From Microbacterium sp. LWH11-1.2 (GTDB taxonomy: Bacteria > Actinomycetota > Actinomycetes > Actinomycetales > Microbacteriaceae), in assembly GCF_038397745.1 (NCBI RefSeq), contig NZ_CP151636.1:1488001-1552000 (forward strand): a DNA stretch of 64,000 nt, given 5' to 3'. Shown here piece after piece: positions 1 to 7,773 of this stretch; the stretch's first letter is position 1; each line of letters begins with the position of its first letter. The notes under the pieces are model-generated. The model was not told where the DNA came from, did no database searches, and saw only the letters and a program-made list of their open reading frames with translations. Position numbers and translations under genes: made by a program.

Positions 1-120
1 ACCCTGGTGAACACGCTCTCCGGCCGTGCGCGCAAGGTGCACTGGCTGATGTGGGTCGTGGCCGTCGGCTTCGCGCTGTACTTCGTGCGGGGCCCGATCG
101 AGGTGCTGCTCGCCGGCTGA
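1..120 (+). CDS. C-terminal end of a membrane permease, probably AzgA-like NCS2 purine permease (partial)
   Basis: An open frame enters from the left edge and stops with TGA at 118-120. The 39 visible residues contain a basic stretch (SGRARKVH), one hydrophobic segment (LMWVVAVGFALYFV) and a short tail. The pattern of a basic loop, an H-x-L-M-W start and a last membrane helix is, from memory, like the C terminus of AzgA/PbuG hypoxanthine-guanine permeases. It lies 35 bp upstream of xdhA, which fits a purine importer feeding xanthine dehydrogenase. Too little is visible for a firm family call. Confidence 0.5.
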   Translation, partial: TLVNTLSGRARKVHWLMWVVAVGFALYFVRGPIEVLLAG

Positions 121-155
121 GCGGCAGCACCACAGCTGTACTGAGGAGATCGACC

Positions 156-1673
156 ATGAACGACATCGCCGTCACTGAGACCGCTGTCACAGGAACCGCC
201 GTCAACGTCAACGGGCGGGTCCGCCCGCTCGACGGCGTCGCCGCCCACACGACCGCACTCGACTGGCTGCGCGACACCGGATTGTCGGGCAGCAAGGAAG
301 GCTGCGCGGAGGGGGAGTGCGGAGCGTGCGCGATGCTGCTCGCGACCCCGACGCCCGAGGGCGGTACCGCCTGGACGCCGGTCAACGCCTGCCTGGTTCC
401 CGTGTACGCGCTGAACGGTCAGGAGATCGTGACCGCCGAGGGTCTCGGCTCCCCGGATGCCCTGCACCCGGTGCAGGAGAAGCTGGCCGAGGCGGGGGGA
501 TCCCAGTGCGGCTACTGCACCCCCGGCTTCGCCTGCAGCATGGCGGGGGAGTACTACCGGTCCGAGCGCACTCCTGCCGAGACCACGCCGGCCGAAGGGG
601 GCACCGGTCACGACGACGGCATCCCCTCGCACGACGCGGAGCACGGCCCGAACGGATTCGATCTGCACGCGCTCAGCGGCAACCTCTGCCGCTGCACCGG
701 GTATCGGCCGATCCGCGACGCCGCCTACACGCTGGGTGACCCCGAGGCGGACGATCCCCTGCAGCAGCGGCTCGCGGCTCCCGCTCCCGCGGCAGTCCCC
801 ACGGTCGCCGAGGTCGACGGGTCGCGGTTCATCCGTCCGGCCTCCCTCGCCGAAGCCCTGCGTCTGCTCCGCGAGGAGCCGGAGGCGCTGCTCGTGGCGG
901 GCTCCACCGACTGGGGCGTCGAGGTGAACATCCGCGGTCGTCGCGCGCCGCTCGTCATCGCGATCGAGCAGCTCGACGAGCTGCGGACCCTCCATCACGA
1001 CGATGACGTGCTCGAGATCGGTGCGGCGCTCCCGCTCTCCGAGGTGGAGAAGCGCCTCGGCGGCGCGGTGCCGCTGCTCGCGAAGCTCTTCCCGCAGTTC
1101 GCCTCCCGCCTGATCCGCAACCGCGCCACGTTCGGCGGCAACCTGGGCACCGGCTCCCCGATCGGCGACACTCCGCCCGCCCTGCTCGCGCTCGGCGCCC
1201 GGCTCGTCCTGGCATCGGTCGACGGAGAGCGCGAGGTCGAGCTCGCGGAGTACTTCACCGGCTACCGGCAGACGATCCGTCGTCCTGACGAGCTGATCCG
1301 CGCGGTGCGCATCCCGCTCCCGCTCGCGTCGGTGACCGCGTTCCACAAGATCGCGAAGCGACGCTTCGATGACATCTCCAGCGTCGCGATCGCCTTCGCG
1401 CTCGACATCGAGGACGGGATCGTCACGGCGGCGCGGATCGGTCTCGGCGGTGTCGCGGCCACGCCCCTTCGCGCCTACGCCGCGGAAGAGGCTCTGATCG
1501 GCCGGCCGTGGAACATCGCCACGGTGCGGGCGGCATCCGAGATCCTCGGAGCCGAGGGCACCCCGATGTCGGACCACCGCGCGAGCGCGGACTACCGGTC
1601 GCTCATGCTCAACACCGCGCTGCTCAAACTCTACAGCTCGACGGTCATCGGCTCGAAGGAGGTGTCGGCATGA
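156..1673 (+). CDS. xdhA: Xanthine dehydrogenase small subunit (2Fe-2S clusters and FAD)
   Basis: This 505-residue subunit passes electrons from the molybdenum centre through two 2Fe-2S clusters to FAD during oxidation of hypoxanthine and xanthine to urate. The first cluster ligands are Cys50, Cys55, Cys58 and Cys79 (CAEGECGAC). The second set is Cys118, Cys121 (CGYC), Cys178 and Cys180 (CRC). A FAD-binding domain of the CO-dehydrogenase flavoprotein type follows from about residue 215. ATG 156 is chosen because GAGGAG lies just upstream; the frame opens earlier, at 51, but without ferredoxin-like sequence. Between the two halves of the second cluster there is a Gly/His/Asp-rich insert at about residues 137-166. 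The stop overlaps the xdhB start. Confidence 0.93.
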   Translation: MNDIAVTETAVTGTAVNVNGRVRPLDGVAAHTTALDWLRDTGLSGSKEGCAEGECGACAMLLATPTPEGGTAWTPVNACLVPVYALNGQEIVTAEGLGSPDALHPVQEKLAEAGGSQCGYCTPGFACSMAGEYYRSERTPAETTPAEGGTGHDDGIPSHDAEHGPNGFDLHALSGNLCRCTGYRPIRDAAYTLGDPEADDPLQQRLAAPAPAAVPTVAEVDGSRFIRPASLAEALRLLREEPEALLVAGSTDWGVEVNIRGRRAPLVIAIEQLDELRTLHHDDDVLEIGAALPLSEVEKRLGGAVPLLAKLFPQFASRLIRNRATFGGNLGTGSPIGDTPPALLALGARLVLASVDGEREVELAEYFTGYRQTIRRPDELIRAVRIPLPLASVTAFHKIAKRRFDDISSVAIAFALDIEDGIVTAARIGLGGVAATPLRAYAAEEALIGRPWNIATVRAASEILGAEGTPMSDHRASADYRSLMLNTALLKLYSSTVIGSKEVSA

Positions 1674-4042
1674 GTGCTCTCGCCGACCGACCGGCCAACC
1701 CCATCGTGGGACACCGGGCCGCGCACGAGAGTGCGGCCCTCCACGTCACCGGCGCCGCCATGTACACCGACGACCTCGCCGCCCACACCGCGGGGGTGCT
1801 CACGGCGTGGCCCGTGCAGTCCACGAACGCGCACGCGAAGGTCACCGTCGACGTCTCCGGTGCCTACGAGGTGCCCGGCGTCGTGCGCGTGCTCACCGCC
1901 GACGATGTGCCCGGCATCAACGACGCGGGCATCAAGCACGACGAGCCGCTGTTCCCCAGCGAGGCGATGTTCTACGGGCACGCCCTCGTCTGGGTGCTCG
2001 GCGAGACGCAGGAGGCCGCGCGCCTCGGCGCCGAGCGCGTCACGGTCGAATACGAGCCCCTGCCGTCGCTCATCACCGTGCGGGATGCGATCGACGCGGA
2101 GTCGTATCAGGGCATCGCCCGCACCGTGCAGCGCGGCGACGCGGCATCCGCTCTCGCCTCGGCGGCCCACGTGTTCGAAGGCGTCACCGAGTTCGGCGGC
2201 CAGGAGCACTTCTACCTGGAGACGCATGCGTCGCTTGCGATCCGCGACTCCGAGGGTCAGTACTTCGTGCAGTGCTCGACGCAGCATCCGTCCGAGACGC
2301 AGGAGATCATCGCGCACGTGCTCGGGATCACGTCCAGCGAGGTGACCGTGCAGTCGCTGCGGATGGGCGGGGCGTTCGGCGGCAAGGAGATGCAGCCGCA
2401 CGGCCTCGCCGCGATCGCCGCACTCGGTGCGAAGCTCACGGGTCGCCCCGTGCGCCTGCGCCTGAACCGCACCCAGGACATCACGATGACCGGCAAGCGG
2501 CATCCGTTCCACATCTCGTGGAAGGTCGGCCTCGACGCCGACGGGATGCTGCAGGGGCTGGATGCCACTCTCACCTGCGACGGCGGATGGAGTCTCGACC
2601 TGTCCGAGCCGGTGCTCGGCCGCGCCCTGTGCCACCTCGACAACGCCTACTGGATCCCCAACGTGCACGCCTACGGCCGCATCGCGAAGACGAACAAGGC
2701 CTCGAATACGGCCTTCCGCGGCTTCGGCGGGCCGCAGGGCGTGTTCCTCATCGAGGACATCCTCGGCCGGGTCGCGCCCGCGCTCGGCATCGACCCGCTC
2801 GAGCTGCGCGAGAAGAACTTCTACCAGCCGGGCCAGAGCACCCCCTACGGCCAGCTCGTGAAGGACGCGCCGCGCATGGGTGCGATCTGGAGCGAGCTGC
2901 GCGGCGAGGCCGAGGTCGACGAGCGTCGAGCGGAGATCGCCGCGTTCAACGCCCGCAGCCCGCACATCAAGCGCGCCCTGGCGCTCACGCCCATCAAGTT
3001 CGGCATCTCGTTCAACTTCGCGGCCTTCAACCAGGCCGGTGCGCTCGTGCACGTCTACAAGGACGGGTCCGTGCTGATCAACCACGGCGGCACCGAGATG
3101 GGGCAGGGCCTGCACACCAAGATGATGCAGGTGGCCGCGACGGCGCTCGGGCTCGAGCTGCATCAGGTGCGCCTGGCGCCGACCCGCACCGACAAGGTGC
3201 CGAACACGTCGGCCACGGCGGCATCGTCGGGCACCGACCTCAACGGCGGTGCGGTCAAGAACGCGTGCGAGCAGATCCGCGGGCGGATGGCGGCTGTCGC
3301 CGGTCGCCTGCTGAACGCCGACGAGCGCGATGTGCTGTTCGAGGGAGGGTACGTCACCGCCCTCGGCAACCTGTCGCAGCGGCTCACCTTCGCCGAGGTG
3401 GCGAACGCCGCGTACCTCCAGCGCGTGCAGCTGTTCGCCGCGGGGTACTACCGCACCGAGGGCCTGCACTGGAACCCGGAGATCATGCAGGGCTCGCCCT
3501 TCAAGTACTTCTCCTACGGCGCGGCCGCGACCGAGGTCGAGGTCGACGAGTTCACGGGGCTCTACAGCGTGCGCCGGGTCGACATCATCCATGACGTCGG
3601 CGACTCGCTCTCTCCCATGCTCGACATCGGGCAGATCGAGGGCGCCTATGTGCAGGGCGTCGGCTGGCTGACGCTGGAGGAGCTGCGCTGGGATGAGAGC
3701 GACGGGCCGAACCGCGGGCGGCTGCAGACCCAGTCGGCGTCGACGTACAAGCTGCCGAGCTTCTCGGAGATGCCGGAGCAGTTCCATGTGCGCCTGTTCG
3801 AGAACGCCCGCGAGGACGGGGCCGTGTACGGCTCGAAGGCCGTCGGCGAGCCCCCGTTCATGCTGGCGTTCAGCGCGCGGGAGGCCATCCGTCAGGCCGT
3901 CGGAGAATTCGGTCCCGCCGGGCACATGGTCGAGCTGAGCTCGCCCGCGACACCGGAGGCGGTCTTCTGGGCCGTTCGCCGCGCGCAGCAGGCGGCGGGA
4001 GCCGTAGAGGCCCCCGAGCCGGAACTCGTCGCCTCGATCTGA
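1670..4042 (+). CDS. xdhB: Xanthine dehydrogenase molybdopterin-binding subunit
   Basis: This is the 790-residue catalytic subunit, which hydroxylates hypoxanthine and xanthine at the molybdenum cofactor. Family motifs are clear: GGAFGGKE in the cofactor-binding region, FRGFGGPQ, a glutamine-containing EMGQGLHTK loop, and GSKAVGEPP near the C terminus, the segment that normally contains the active-site glutamate. The start is ATG 1670, overlapping the xdhA stop as ATGA and preceded by GAAGGAGG, so the two subunits are probably translationally coupled. Only 12 bp separate it from xdhC. The length is normal for the two-subunit bacterial enzyme. Confidence 0.94.
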   Translation: MSALADRPANPIVGHRAAHESAALHVTGAAMYTDDLAAHTAGVLTAWPVQSTNAHAKVTVDVSGAYEVPGVVRVLTADDVPGINDAGIKHDEPLFPSEAMFYGHALVWVLGETQEAARLGAERVTVEYEPLPSLITVRDAIDAESYQGIARTVQRGDAASALASAAHVFEGVTEFGGQEHFYLETHASLAIRDSEGQYFVQCSTQHPSETQEIIAHVLGITSSEVTVQSLRMGGAFGGKEMQPHGLAAIAALGAKLTGRPVRLRLNRTQDITMTGKRHPFHISWKVGLDADGMLQGLDATLTCDGGWSLDLSEPVLGRALCHLDNAYWIPNVHAYGRIAKTNKASNTAFRGFGGPQGVFLIEDILGRVAPALGIDPLELREKNFYQPGQSTPYGQLVKDAPRMGAIWSELRGEAEVDERRAEIAAFNARSPHIKRALALTPIKFGISFNFAAFNQAGALVHVYKDGSVLINHGGTEMGQGLHTKMMQVAATALGLELHQVRLAPTRTDKVPNTSATAASSGTDLNGGAVKNACEQIRGRMAAVAGRLLNADERDVLFEGGYVTALGNLSQRLTFAEVANAAYLQRVQLFAAGYYRTEGLHWNPEIMQGSPFKYFSYGAAATEVEVDEFTGLYSVRRVDIIHDVGDSLSPMLDIGQIEGAYVQGVGWLTLEELRWDESDGPNRGRLQTQSASTYKLPSFSEMPEQFHVRLFENAREDGAVYGSKAVGEPPFMLAFSAREAIRQAVGEFGPAGHMVELSSPATPEAVFWAVRRAQQAAGAVEAPEPELVASI

Positions 4043-4054
4043 CCGGGACACGAC

Positions 4055-4894
4055 ATGGACTGGGTCGATGCGCTGCAGGGATTGCGCTCCACGCGCACGC
4101 CCGCGGTGATCGTGACGCTCGCGCTGGTGCGCGGGCATGCGCCGCGCAATGGCGGGGCGAAGATGGTCGTGTCGCCCGACGCCGTGTTCGGAACGGTCGG
4201 GGGTGGCAACCTCGAGGCCACGGCGATCGAACGCGCCAGAGGGATGCTCCGCGCGGGCGCGGCGGAGCCCGAGCTGCTGGTTCTCACGTTGAGCGACAAG
4301 GCCGTCACCGAGTACGGCGTGCAGTGCTGCGGAGGAGAGGTCACGATCATGCTCGAACCGGTGCGCGTCACGCCCAGCATCGCGATCTTCGGGATGGGGC
4401 ATGTGGGACTCGAGCTCGCGCGCATCCTCGCCCGGCACGAGGTCGAGCTGCACCTGGTCGACTCGCGGCCGGAGATGCTCGCCGCGGAGCGGATCGGGGT
4501 GCCCGGCGAGAGCGGCGTCTTGGCCGACAGCGTCGCGCGGGTTCATGCGACGCTTGCCCCCGTGCCCGAAGCCGTGCTGGCCGCGCTGCCGGTCGGCTCC
4601 CACGTCCTGGTGATGACGCATGATCATGTCGAGGACCTCGCGGTCGTCGACATGTCTCTACGCACTCCCGATCTCGCCTCGATCGGCCTGATCGGCTCGG
4701 CGTCGAAGTGGGCGCGGTTCCGCAAGAAGCTCACCGAGCTCGGCCAGACCGAGAGCGACCTGGCGCGGGTCGTGACGCCGATCGGCATCCCCGAGGTGGC
4801 GGGCAAGCAGCCCGCCGTGATCGCCGTCAGCGTCGCCGCGCGGCTGCTGCAGCTGATCGAGGAGGCGGCGCCGGAAGAGGCCGCGGGCAGCTGA
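4055..4894 (+). CDS. xdhC: XdhC molybdenum cofactor insertion/sulfuration factor
   Basis: This is a 279-residue XdhC/CoxI family protein. Such proteins bind molybdenum cofactor, promote its sulfuration and hand it to the XdhB subunit. Visible features are GGGNLE near residue 50, QCCGG near residue 90, a Rossmann-like GMGHVGLELA segment near residue 112, the VMTHDHVEDL stretch and IGLIGSASKWARF near the C terminus. It is the last gene of the xdhABC operon, and its stop is followed directly by the structured region upstream of the reverse transcriptase. No downstream terminator hairpin with a T tract is seen. Confidence 0.92.
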   Translation: MDWVDALQGLRSTRTPAVIVTLALVRGHAPRNGGAKMVVSPDAVFGTVGGGNLEATAIERARGMLRAGAAEPELLVLTLSDKAVTEYGVQCCGGEVTIMLEPVRVTPSIAIFGMGHVGLELARILARHEVELHLVDSRPEMLAAERIGVPGESGVLADSVARVHATLAPVPEAVLAALPVGSHVLVMTHDHVEDLAVVDMSLRTPDLASIGLIGSASKWARFRKKLTELGQTESDLARVVTPIGIPEVAGKQPAVIAVSVAARLLQLIEEAAPEEAAGS

Positions 4895-4972
4895 CGCCGG
4901 ATGAGTGCCCGTCACCTTCCTCATCAACGGCGTCACCGGAACCTCCCCATCTGGTTCCGCGCAGCATGTCAT

Positions 4973-5271
4973 GTAGTCGCTTACGGCAGGCCATCAGGGC
5001 CGCGTAGTCGGGCTAACCGCCCGGGGCTACGGTCGATGCATCCGGACGTTGGTGTTCCTTGCTATCGTGGCGCCGTGCGATGGCTTGCGGACGAGGCGAG
5101 TGGTTCACGATGTGTTCCGCTCTCTCCGGGGTCACCCCGGGGCGCGCAGTCTGACCTGGAACGAACGCCGCAGGCGCCTTACTGCGCTTCGCGCAGACCG
5201 GTGCCCGCACTGATGGACGAGTCGTACGCAGGCCATTGCACGCCCGGCGACCGCTCTGCGACTGCCCTCTG
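4973..5271 (+). ncRNA. Candidate retron ncRNA region (msr/msd-like) upstream of the reverse transcriptase
   Basis: The 377 bp between xdhC and the reverse transcriptase have no convincing ORF but are rich in inverted repeats. These are GTAG-T-CGGGC/GCCCG-GGG-CTAC at 5004-5030, a 6-bp stem with a 3-nt loop CCGGGG/CCCCGG at 5126-5140, and CTGCGC/GCGCAG with a 3-nt loop at 5182-5196. An outer 8-bp pairing (one G-T) joins 4973-4980 with 5258-5265, the layout expected of retron a1/a2 ends just before the RT start. The outer pairing is short enough to be chance, so the boundaries are tentative. The position directly upstream of a retron-type RT is the main support. Confidence 0.4.
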
Positions 5272-6642
5272 ATGGTGCACTCCAGCGCATCACGCGTGCT
5301 TGGGCGCACGCCGCGACCGCTGCCGTCGTCGGTGGCCGCCTCTCTGGCCGATGCTTTCCTCGCCTCAGAGGTCTGGGCGAAGGAGCAGCTCGTCGAGGCC
5401 GGCGCGTACGTCATGGGAGCGCGTCGCCGTTGGCTCTCTCCGCTCGTCGTCGACGTGTTGACCTCCTTCGTCCGCCCCCCTGTCGATGCTCCCCGGCTGC
5501 TGACATCGGTGATCCTCCGTTCGCCCGATTTCGCAGAAGCGGTGCGCAAGGCCGACGAGCGCCGTTCGCCGTTGCGCATCCACCACCGCGTCGTCGGTCC
5601 ATCGGTGTCGCAGCCGCCCGCGGGCGCTCTTCCCCGCATCGACAGCATCCCGGATCTCGCCGCCATGCTCGATCTGGACATCGGCCGGCTCCAGTGGTTC
5701 GCCGACACCAAGCATTGGAATCGGCGCGCACACTCAGGGGCCTTGCACCACTACCGGTACGAGTGGCGCACACGGCACGGGCGGATCCCCAGGTTGCTGG
5801 AGATCCCGGAGCAACGGATGCGCCGTGTACAGCGCAGCCTCCTGGAACGGGTGCTCGGCCTCATGGCCGTGAACGATGCCGTCCACGGCTTCATGCCCGG
5901 TCGCAGCGCGGCCACTGGGGCCGCGCGCCACACGGGGGCCGACATCGTCATATCCCTCGACCTCACCACGTTCTTCTCCCGCGTGACGGGCGGTCGCATC
6001 TACGGAACACTTCGGCAGTCGGGACTGTCCGAACCCATCGCGCACGTCATGACCGGGCTGTGCACCAACGCCGTTCCTCCGCGCGTGCTTGCTGCCATGC
6101 CACCGGGCGGATCATCCGACGAGCGGTTCGCCCTGCGCCGGGCGCTGGCCACGAGTCATCTGCCGCAGGGCGCTCCCTCCTCGCCGATGCTTGCCAACCT
6201 CGCCATCCGGCGTCTCGATTCACGGCTGACGGGATGGGCGGATGCCGTCGATGCGACCTACACGCGATACGCCGACGACCTCGCGTTCAGCGGCGGCCCG
6301 AGACTCGCGAAGCGACCTGATGCCTTCATCCGTGGTGTGCAGCGGATCATCGAGGACGAGGGGCACGTGGCCAACCCGCGCAAAACGAGGGTCCGACGCC
6401 AGGGCGTCAGGCAGAGCGTGACCGGAATCGTCGTCAACCAGCGAACGAATGTCTCACGGGACGACTACGACCGGCTCAAGGCGACGATCCACAACTGCGT
6501 CGTGCACGGTCCGGGCACTCAGAATCACCGCCGACTCGACGATTTCCGTGCACATCTGCTCGGCCGCATCTCGTGGGTCGAGAGTCTGAACCCCCAGCGA
6601 GGCGAGAAGCTCCGTGCGGAGTTTCTGCGCATCCGTTGGTGA
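5272..6642 (+). CDS. Retron-type reverse transcriptase with long N-terminal extension
   Basis: This is a 456-residue RNA-directed DNA polymerase. Counting from ATG 5272, the RT core spans about residues 165-400, with HGFMPGRS (near 205-212), motif A LDLTTFF (229-235), motif B LPQGAPSSP (297-305), the catalytic YADD (333-336) and NPRKTRV followed by VTGIVVN (383-389). LPQGAPSSP and the late VTG are typical of retron RTs. No group II intron maturase or HNH domain is present. About 160 residues precede the core and look helical; no effector domain is recognised there. TTG 5236 is an alternative start in the same frame. Two catalytic aspartates and Asp230 are intact, so the enzyme looks active. 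The gene sits between purine genes, which suggests insertion. Confidence 0.88.
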   Translation: MVHSSASRVLGRTPRPLPSSVAASLADAFLASEVWAKEQLVEAGAYVMGARRRWLSPLVVDVLTSFVRPPVDAPRLLTSVILRSPDFAEAVRKADERRSPLRIHHRVVGPSVSQPPAGALPRIDSIPDLAAMLDLDIGRLQWFADTKHWNRRAHSGALHHYRYEWRTRHGRIPRLLEIPEQRMRRVQRSLLERVLGLMAVNDAVHGFMPGRSAATGAARHTGADIVISLDLTTFFSRVTGGRIYGTLRQSGLSEPIAHVMTGLCTNAVPPRVLAAMPPGGSSDERFALRRALATSHLPQGAPSSPMLANLAIRRLDSRLTGWADAVDATYTRYADDLAFSGGPRLAKRPDAFIRGVQRIIEDEGHVANPRKTRVRRQGVRQSVTGIVVNQRTNVSRDDYDRLKATIHNCVVHGPGTQNHRRLDDFRAHLLGRISWVESLNPQRGEKLRAEFLRIRW

Positions 6643-6665
6643 ATCCGAGACGGTCGTTTCTCTCT

Positions 6666-6958
6666 CTAACGTGCGCGTGCCTGAGTGGCAGCGCTGATGA
6701 GATAGGAGGTCCTCAAAGCAATCGCGTACTTTGTCTCGGCCGGAAGCGACCGGGGAGCATTGAGGCAGATCTCGAGGTCTCCGACATCCAGCCCTGTGAG
6801 GTTGGCGATGTTGTGAACAGTGAGGTTGCACGCGGTCGTCAGCGACTCGATGATCGCTCGAAGACGCTCGTCAAGGAGTGCAGAGAATCCTCTGAAATGT
6901 GCTCCATTGCGATGAGTCGTCTCAGCGCGGCCGCGATGTCCTGTTCGTTCGTCGTCAT
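6666..6958 (-). pseudogene. Small helix-turn-helix-like protein gene, apparently frameshifted
   Basis: A minus-strand reading starts at ATG 6958 behind a good ribosome site (AAGAAGGGA). It reads MTTNEQDIAAALRRLIA and on to DSLHSLTSV, then meets a stop at 6839. In a neighbouring frame the protein-like sequence continues without a start as LRAIIESLTTACNLTVHN, then IANLTGLDVGDLEICL, and stops at 6666. Joining the two near 6860 with a one-base correction gives about 97 residues with two HTH-like repeats. A single indel (mutation or sequencing error) explains this best. It converges on the reverse transcriptase with only 23 bp between, and follows the PLDc_N gene. Function is unknown. Confidence 0.5.
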
Positions 6959-6990
6959 CCCAGTCCCTTCTTCAACGGTAGCTGCAACCG

Positions 6991-7251
6991 TCACAGCGGA
7001 AGAGAGACGCTCTTTTCGCCGGGCGTTCGGGCCGCAGAACGACGACCGAGGAAAAACCACGACAGCGGTCCCACAAAGGGAACGAAGATCGCGAAGAGCA
7101 TCCACATCAGCGACTGCAACGCAGTGATTCGCTTCGCCGTCCGGGCTATCGAGATCAGGGCGATAACCACGAGCGATAACAGGGCGACAACTCCCACGGA
7201 CCACGCGATGTCATATGCGGTTGGGTACAGCGGGTTAGTGACGTCCGACAT
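6991..7251 (-). CDS. Small PLDc_N-domain membrane protein
   Basis: This 86-residue protein has two hydrophobic segments, about residues 13-35 and 48-66, with the signature of the phospholipase D N-terminal (PLDc_N) family: MWMLFAIFVPFVGPLSWFFL followed by basic residues. These short proteins are membrane-embedded and of unknown biochemical role; the same module precedes the catalytic domains of cardiolipin synthases. The HTH-like reading frame starts 32 bp downstream on the same strand, so the two are probably co-transcribed. Base composition here is visibly less GC-rich than in the purine genes. Confidence 0.75.
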   Translation of the reverse strand: MSDVTNPLYPTAYDIAWSVGVVALLSLVVIALISIARTAKRITALQSLMWMLFAIFVPFVGPLSWFFLGRRSAARTPGEKSVSLPL

Positions 7252-7494
7252 GCTCCGATCCTAATCAGGCGCGACTGGCAGCCATGGTCTAGAAGACCGT
7301 GCTGAGCGTCCTGCCGAAAATGATCGGTTTCAGTTGGTCATCGACATCGACGACCAGATGCACGCCGTGCGGGAATCCGCCGAAACGTCCTGCCGAAACC
7401 GAACGCGCCGGAACGGGGGGATCGTCGTTCTCGGCACGGCACACGGCGCAGATGCCGATGGCATTCGATCATCGAACCTCGCAAGCAGTATCGA
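7252..7494. other. Intergenic stretch without a supported gene
   Basis: About 240 bp lie between the PLDc_N gene and the 50-residue ORF. A plus-strand frame through 7334-7537 contains a mildly protein-like piece (VVLGTAHGADADGIR) but has no start with a ribosome site and no recognisable family, so it is not called. It could be decayed coding sequence. Confidence 0.4.
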
Positions 7495-7647
7495 TCAGGT
7501 CGCCTTCGGGAAGAGGATGCGGAACGCGCGGACGTAGCTGTTCCCCCGGTCGCCGTGGGAGGGGACGTAGAAGTCGGGATCGATGTGGACGATCGACCGC
7601 TCGTCGGTCGCGTCGTCCGCTGCGGGTGCGATCTCGGGAGTCAGCAT
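7495..7647 (-). CDS. Small 50-residue protein under the purine-regulon operator
   Basis: A 50-residue ORF begins at ATG 7647 with GAGGTG upstream and ends with TGA at 7495. The acidic N-terminal part is followed by SIVHIDPDFYVPSHGDRG, then NSYVRAFRILFPKAT. I do not recognise the family. The case for a real gene is its promoter: TTGACG (7749-7744), a 17-bp spacer, TACTCT (7726-7721), then two palindromic operators at 7706-7720 and 7685-7699 matching those before hyi, uraD and glcG. It may be a complete small protein or the surviving N terminus of a larger enzyme. Confidence 0.55.
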   Translation of the reverse strand: MLTPEIAPAADDATDERSIVHIDPDFYVPSHGDRGNSYVRAFRILFPKAT

Positions 7648-7684
7648 GGTGGTCACCTCGGTCCTTCTCGAGCGGGCTCTCGCA

Positions 7685-7749
7685 TTTCATAATACGGAAA
7701 CAAAGTTCTACTTTATGAAAAGAGTAGAACGAACGCCGCATCGCGTCAA
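7685..7749 (-). promoter_or_regulatory. Promoter with paired IclR-type operators for the 50-residue ORF
   Basis: On the minus strand TTGACG, a 17-bp spacer and TACTCT are followed at once by two 15-bp palindrome-like sites, plus-strand TTCTACTTTATGAAA (7706-7720) and TTTCATAATACGGAA (7685-7699). Their centres are 21 bp apart, two helical turns. Placement just after the -10 box predicts repression. Confidence 0.65.
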
Positions 7750-7773
7750 GAGGTGCGGTGGTGCGGCTTCGCG

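Noticed and set aside
1631..4627. Very long minus-strand open frame opposite xdhB
   Set aside because: It mirrors a clear xdhB gene, is extremely Arg/His/Gly-rich and has no ribosome site or family motif. It is an artefact of high GC content, as are the long antisense frames at 13467-16742, 18113-20848, 23500-25074 and 27950-30175.
5272..6642. Group II intron or DGR reverse transcriptase
   Set aside because: No maturase domain X/thumb extension, HNH domain, template repeat or accessory protein is seen, and the LPQGAPSSP and VTG motifs fit retrons better.
7334..7537. Plus-strand ORF of 67 residues
   Set aside because: It has no ribosome site and no recognisable family, and overlaps the better-supported minus-strand 50-residue ORF.
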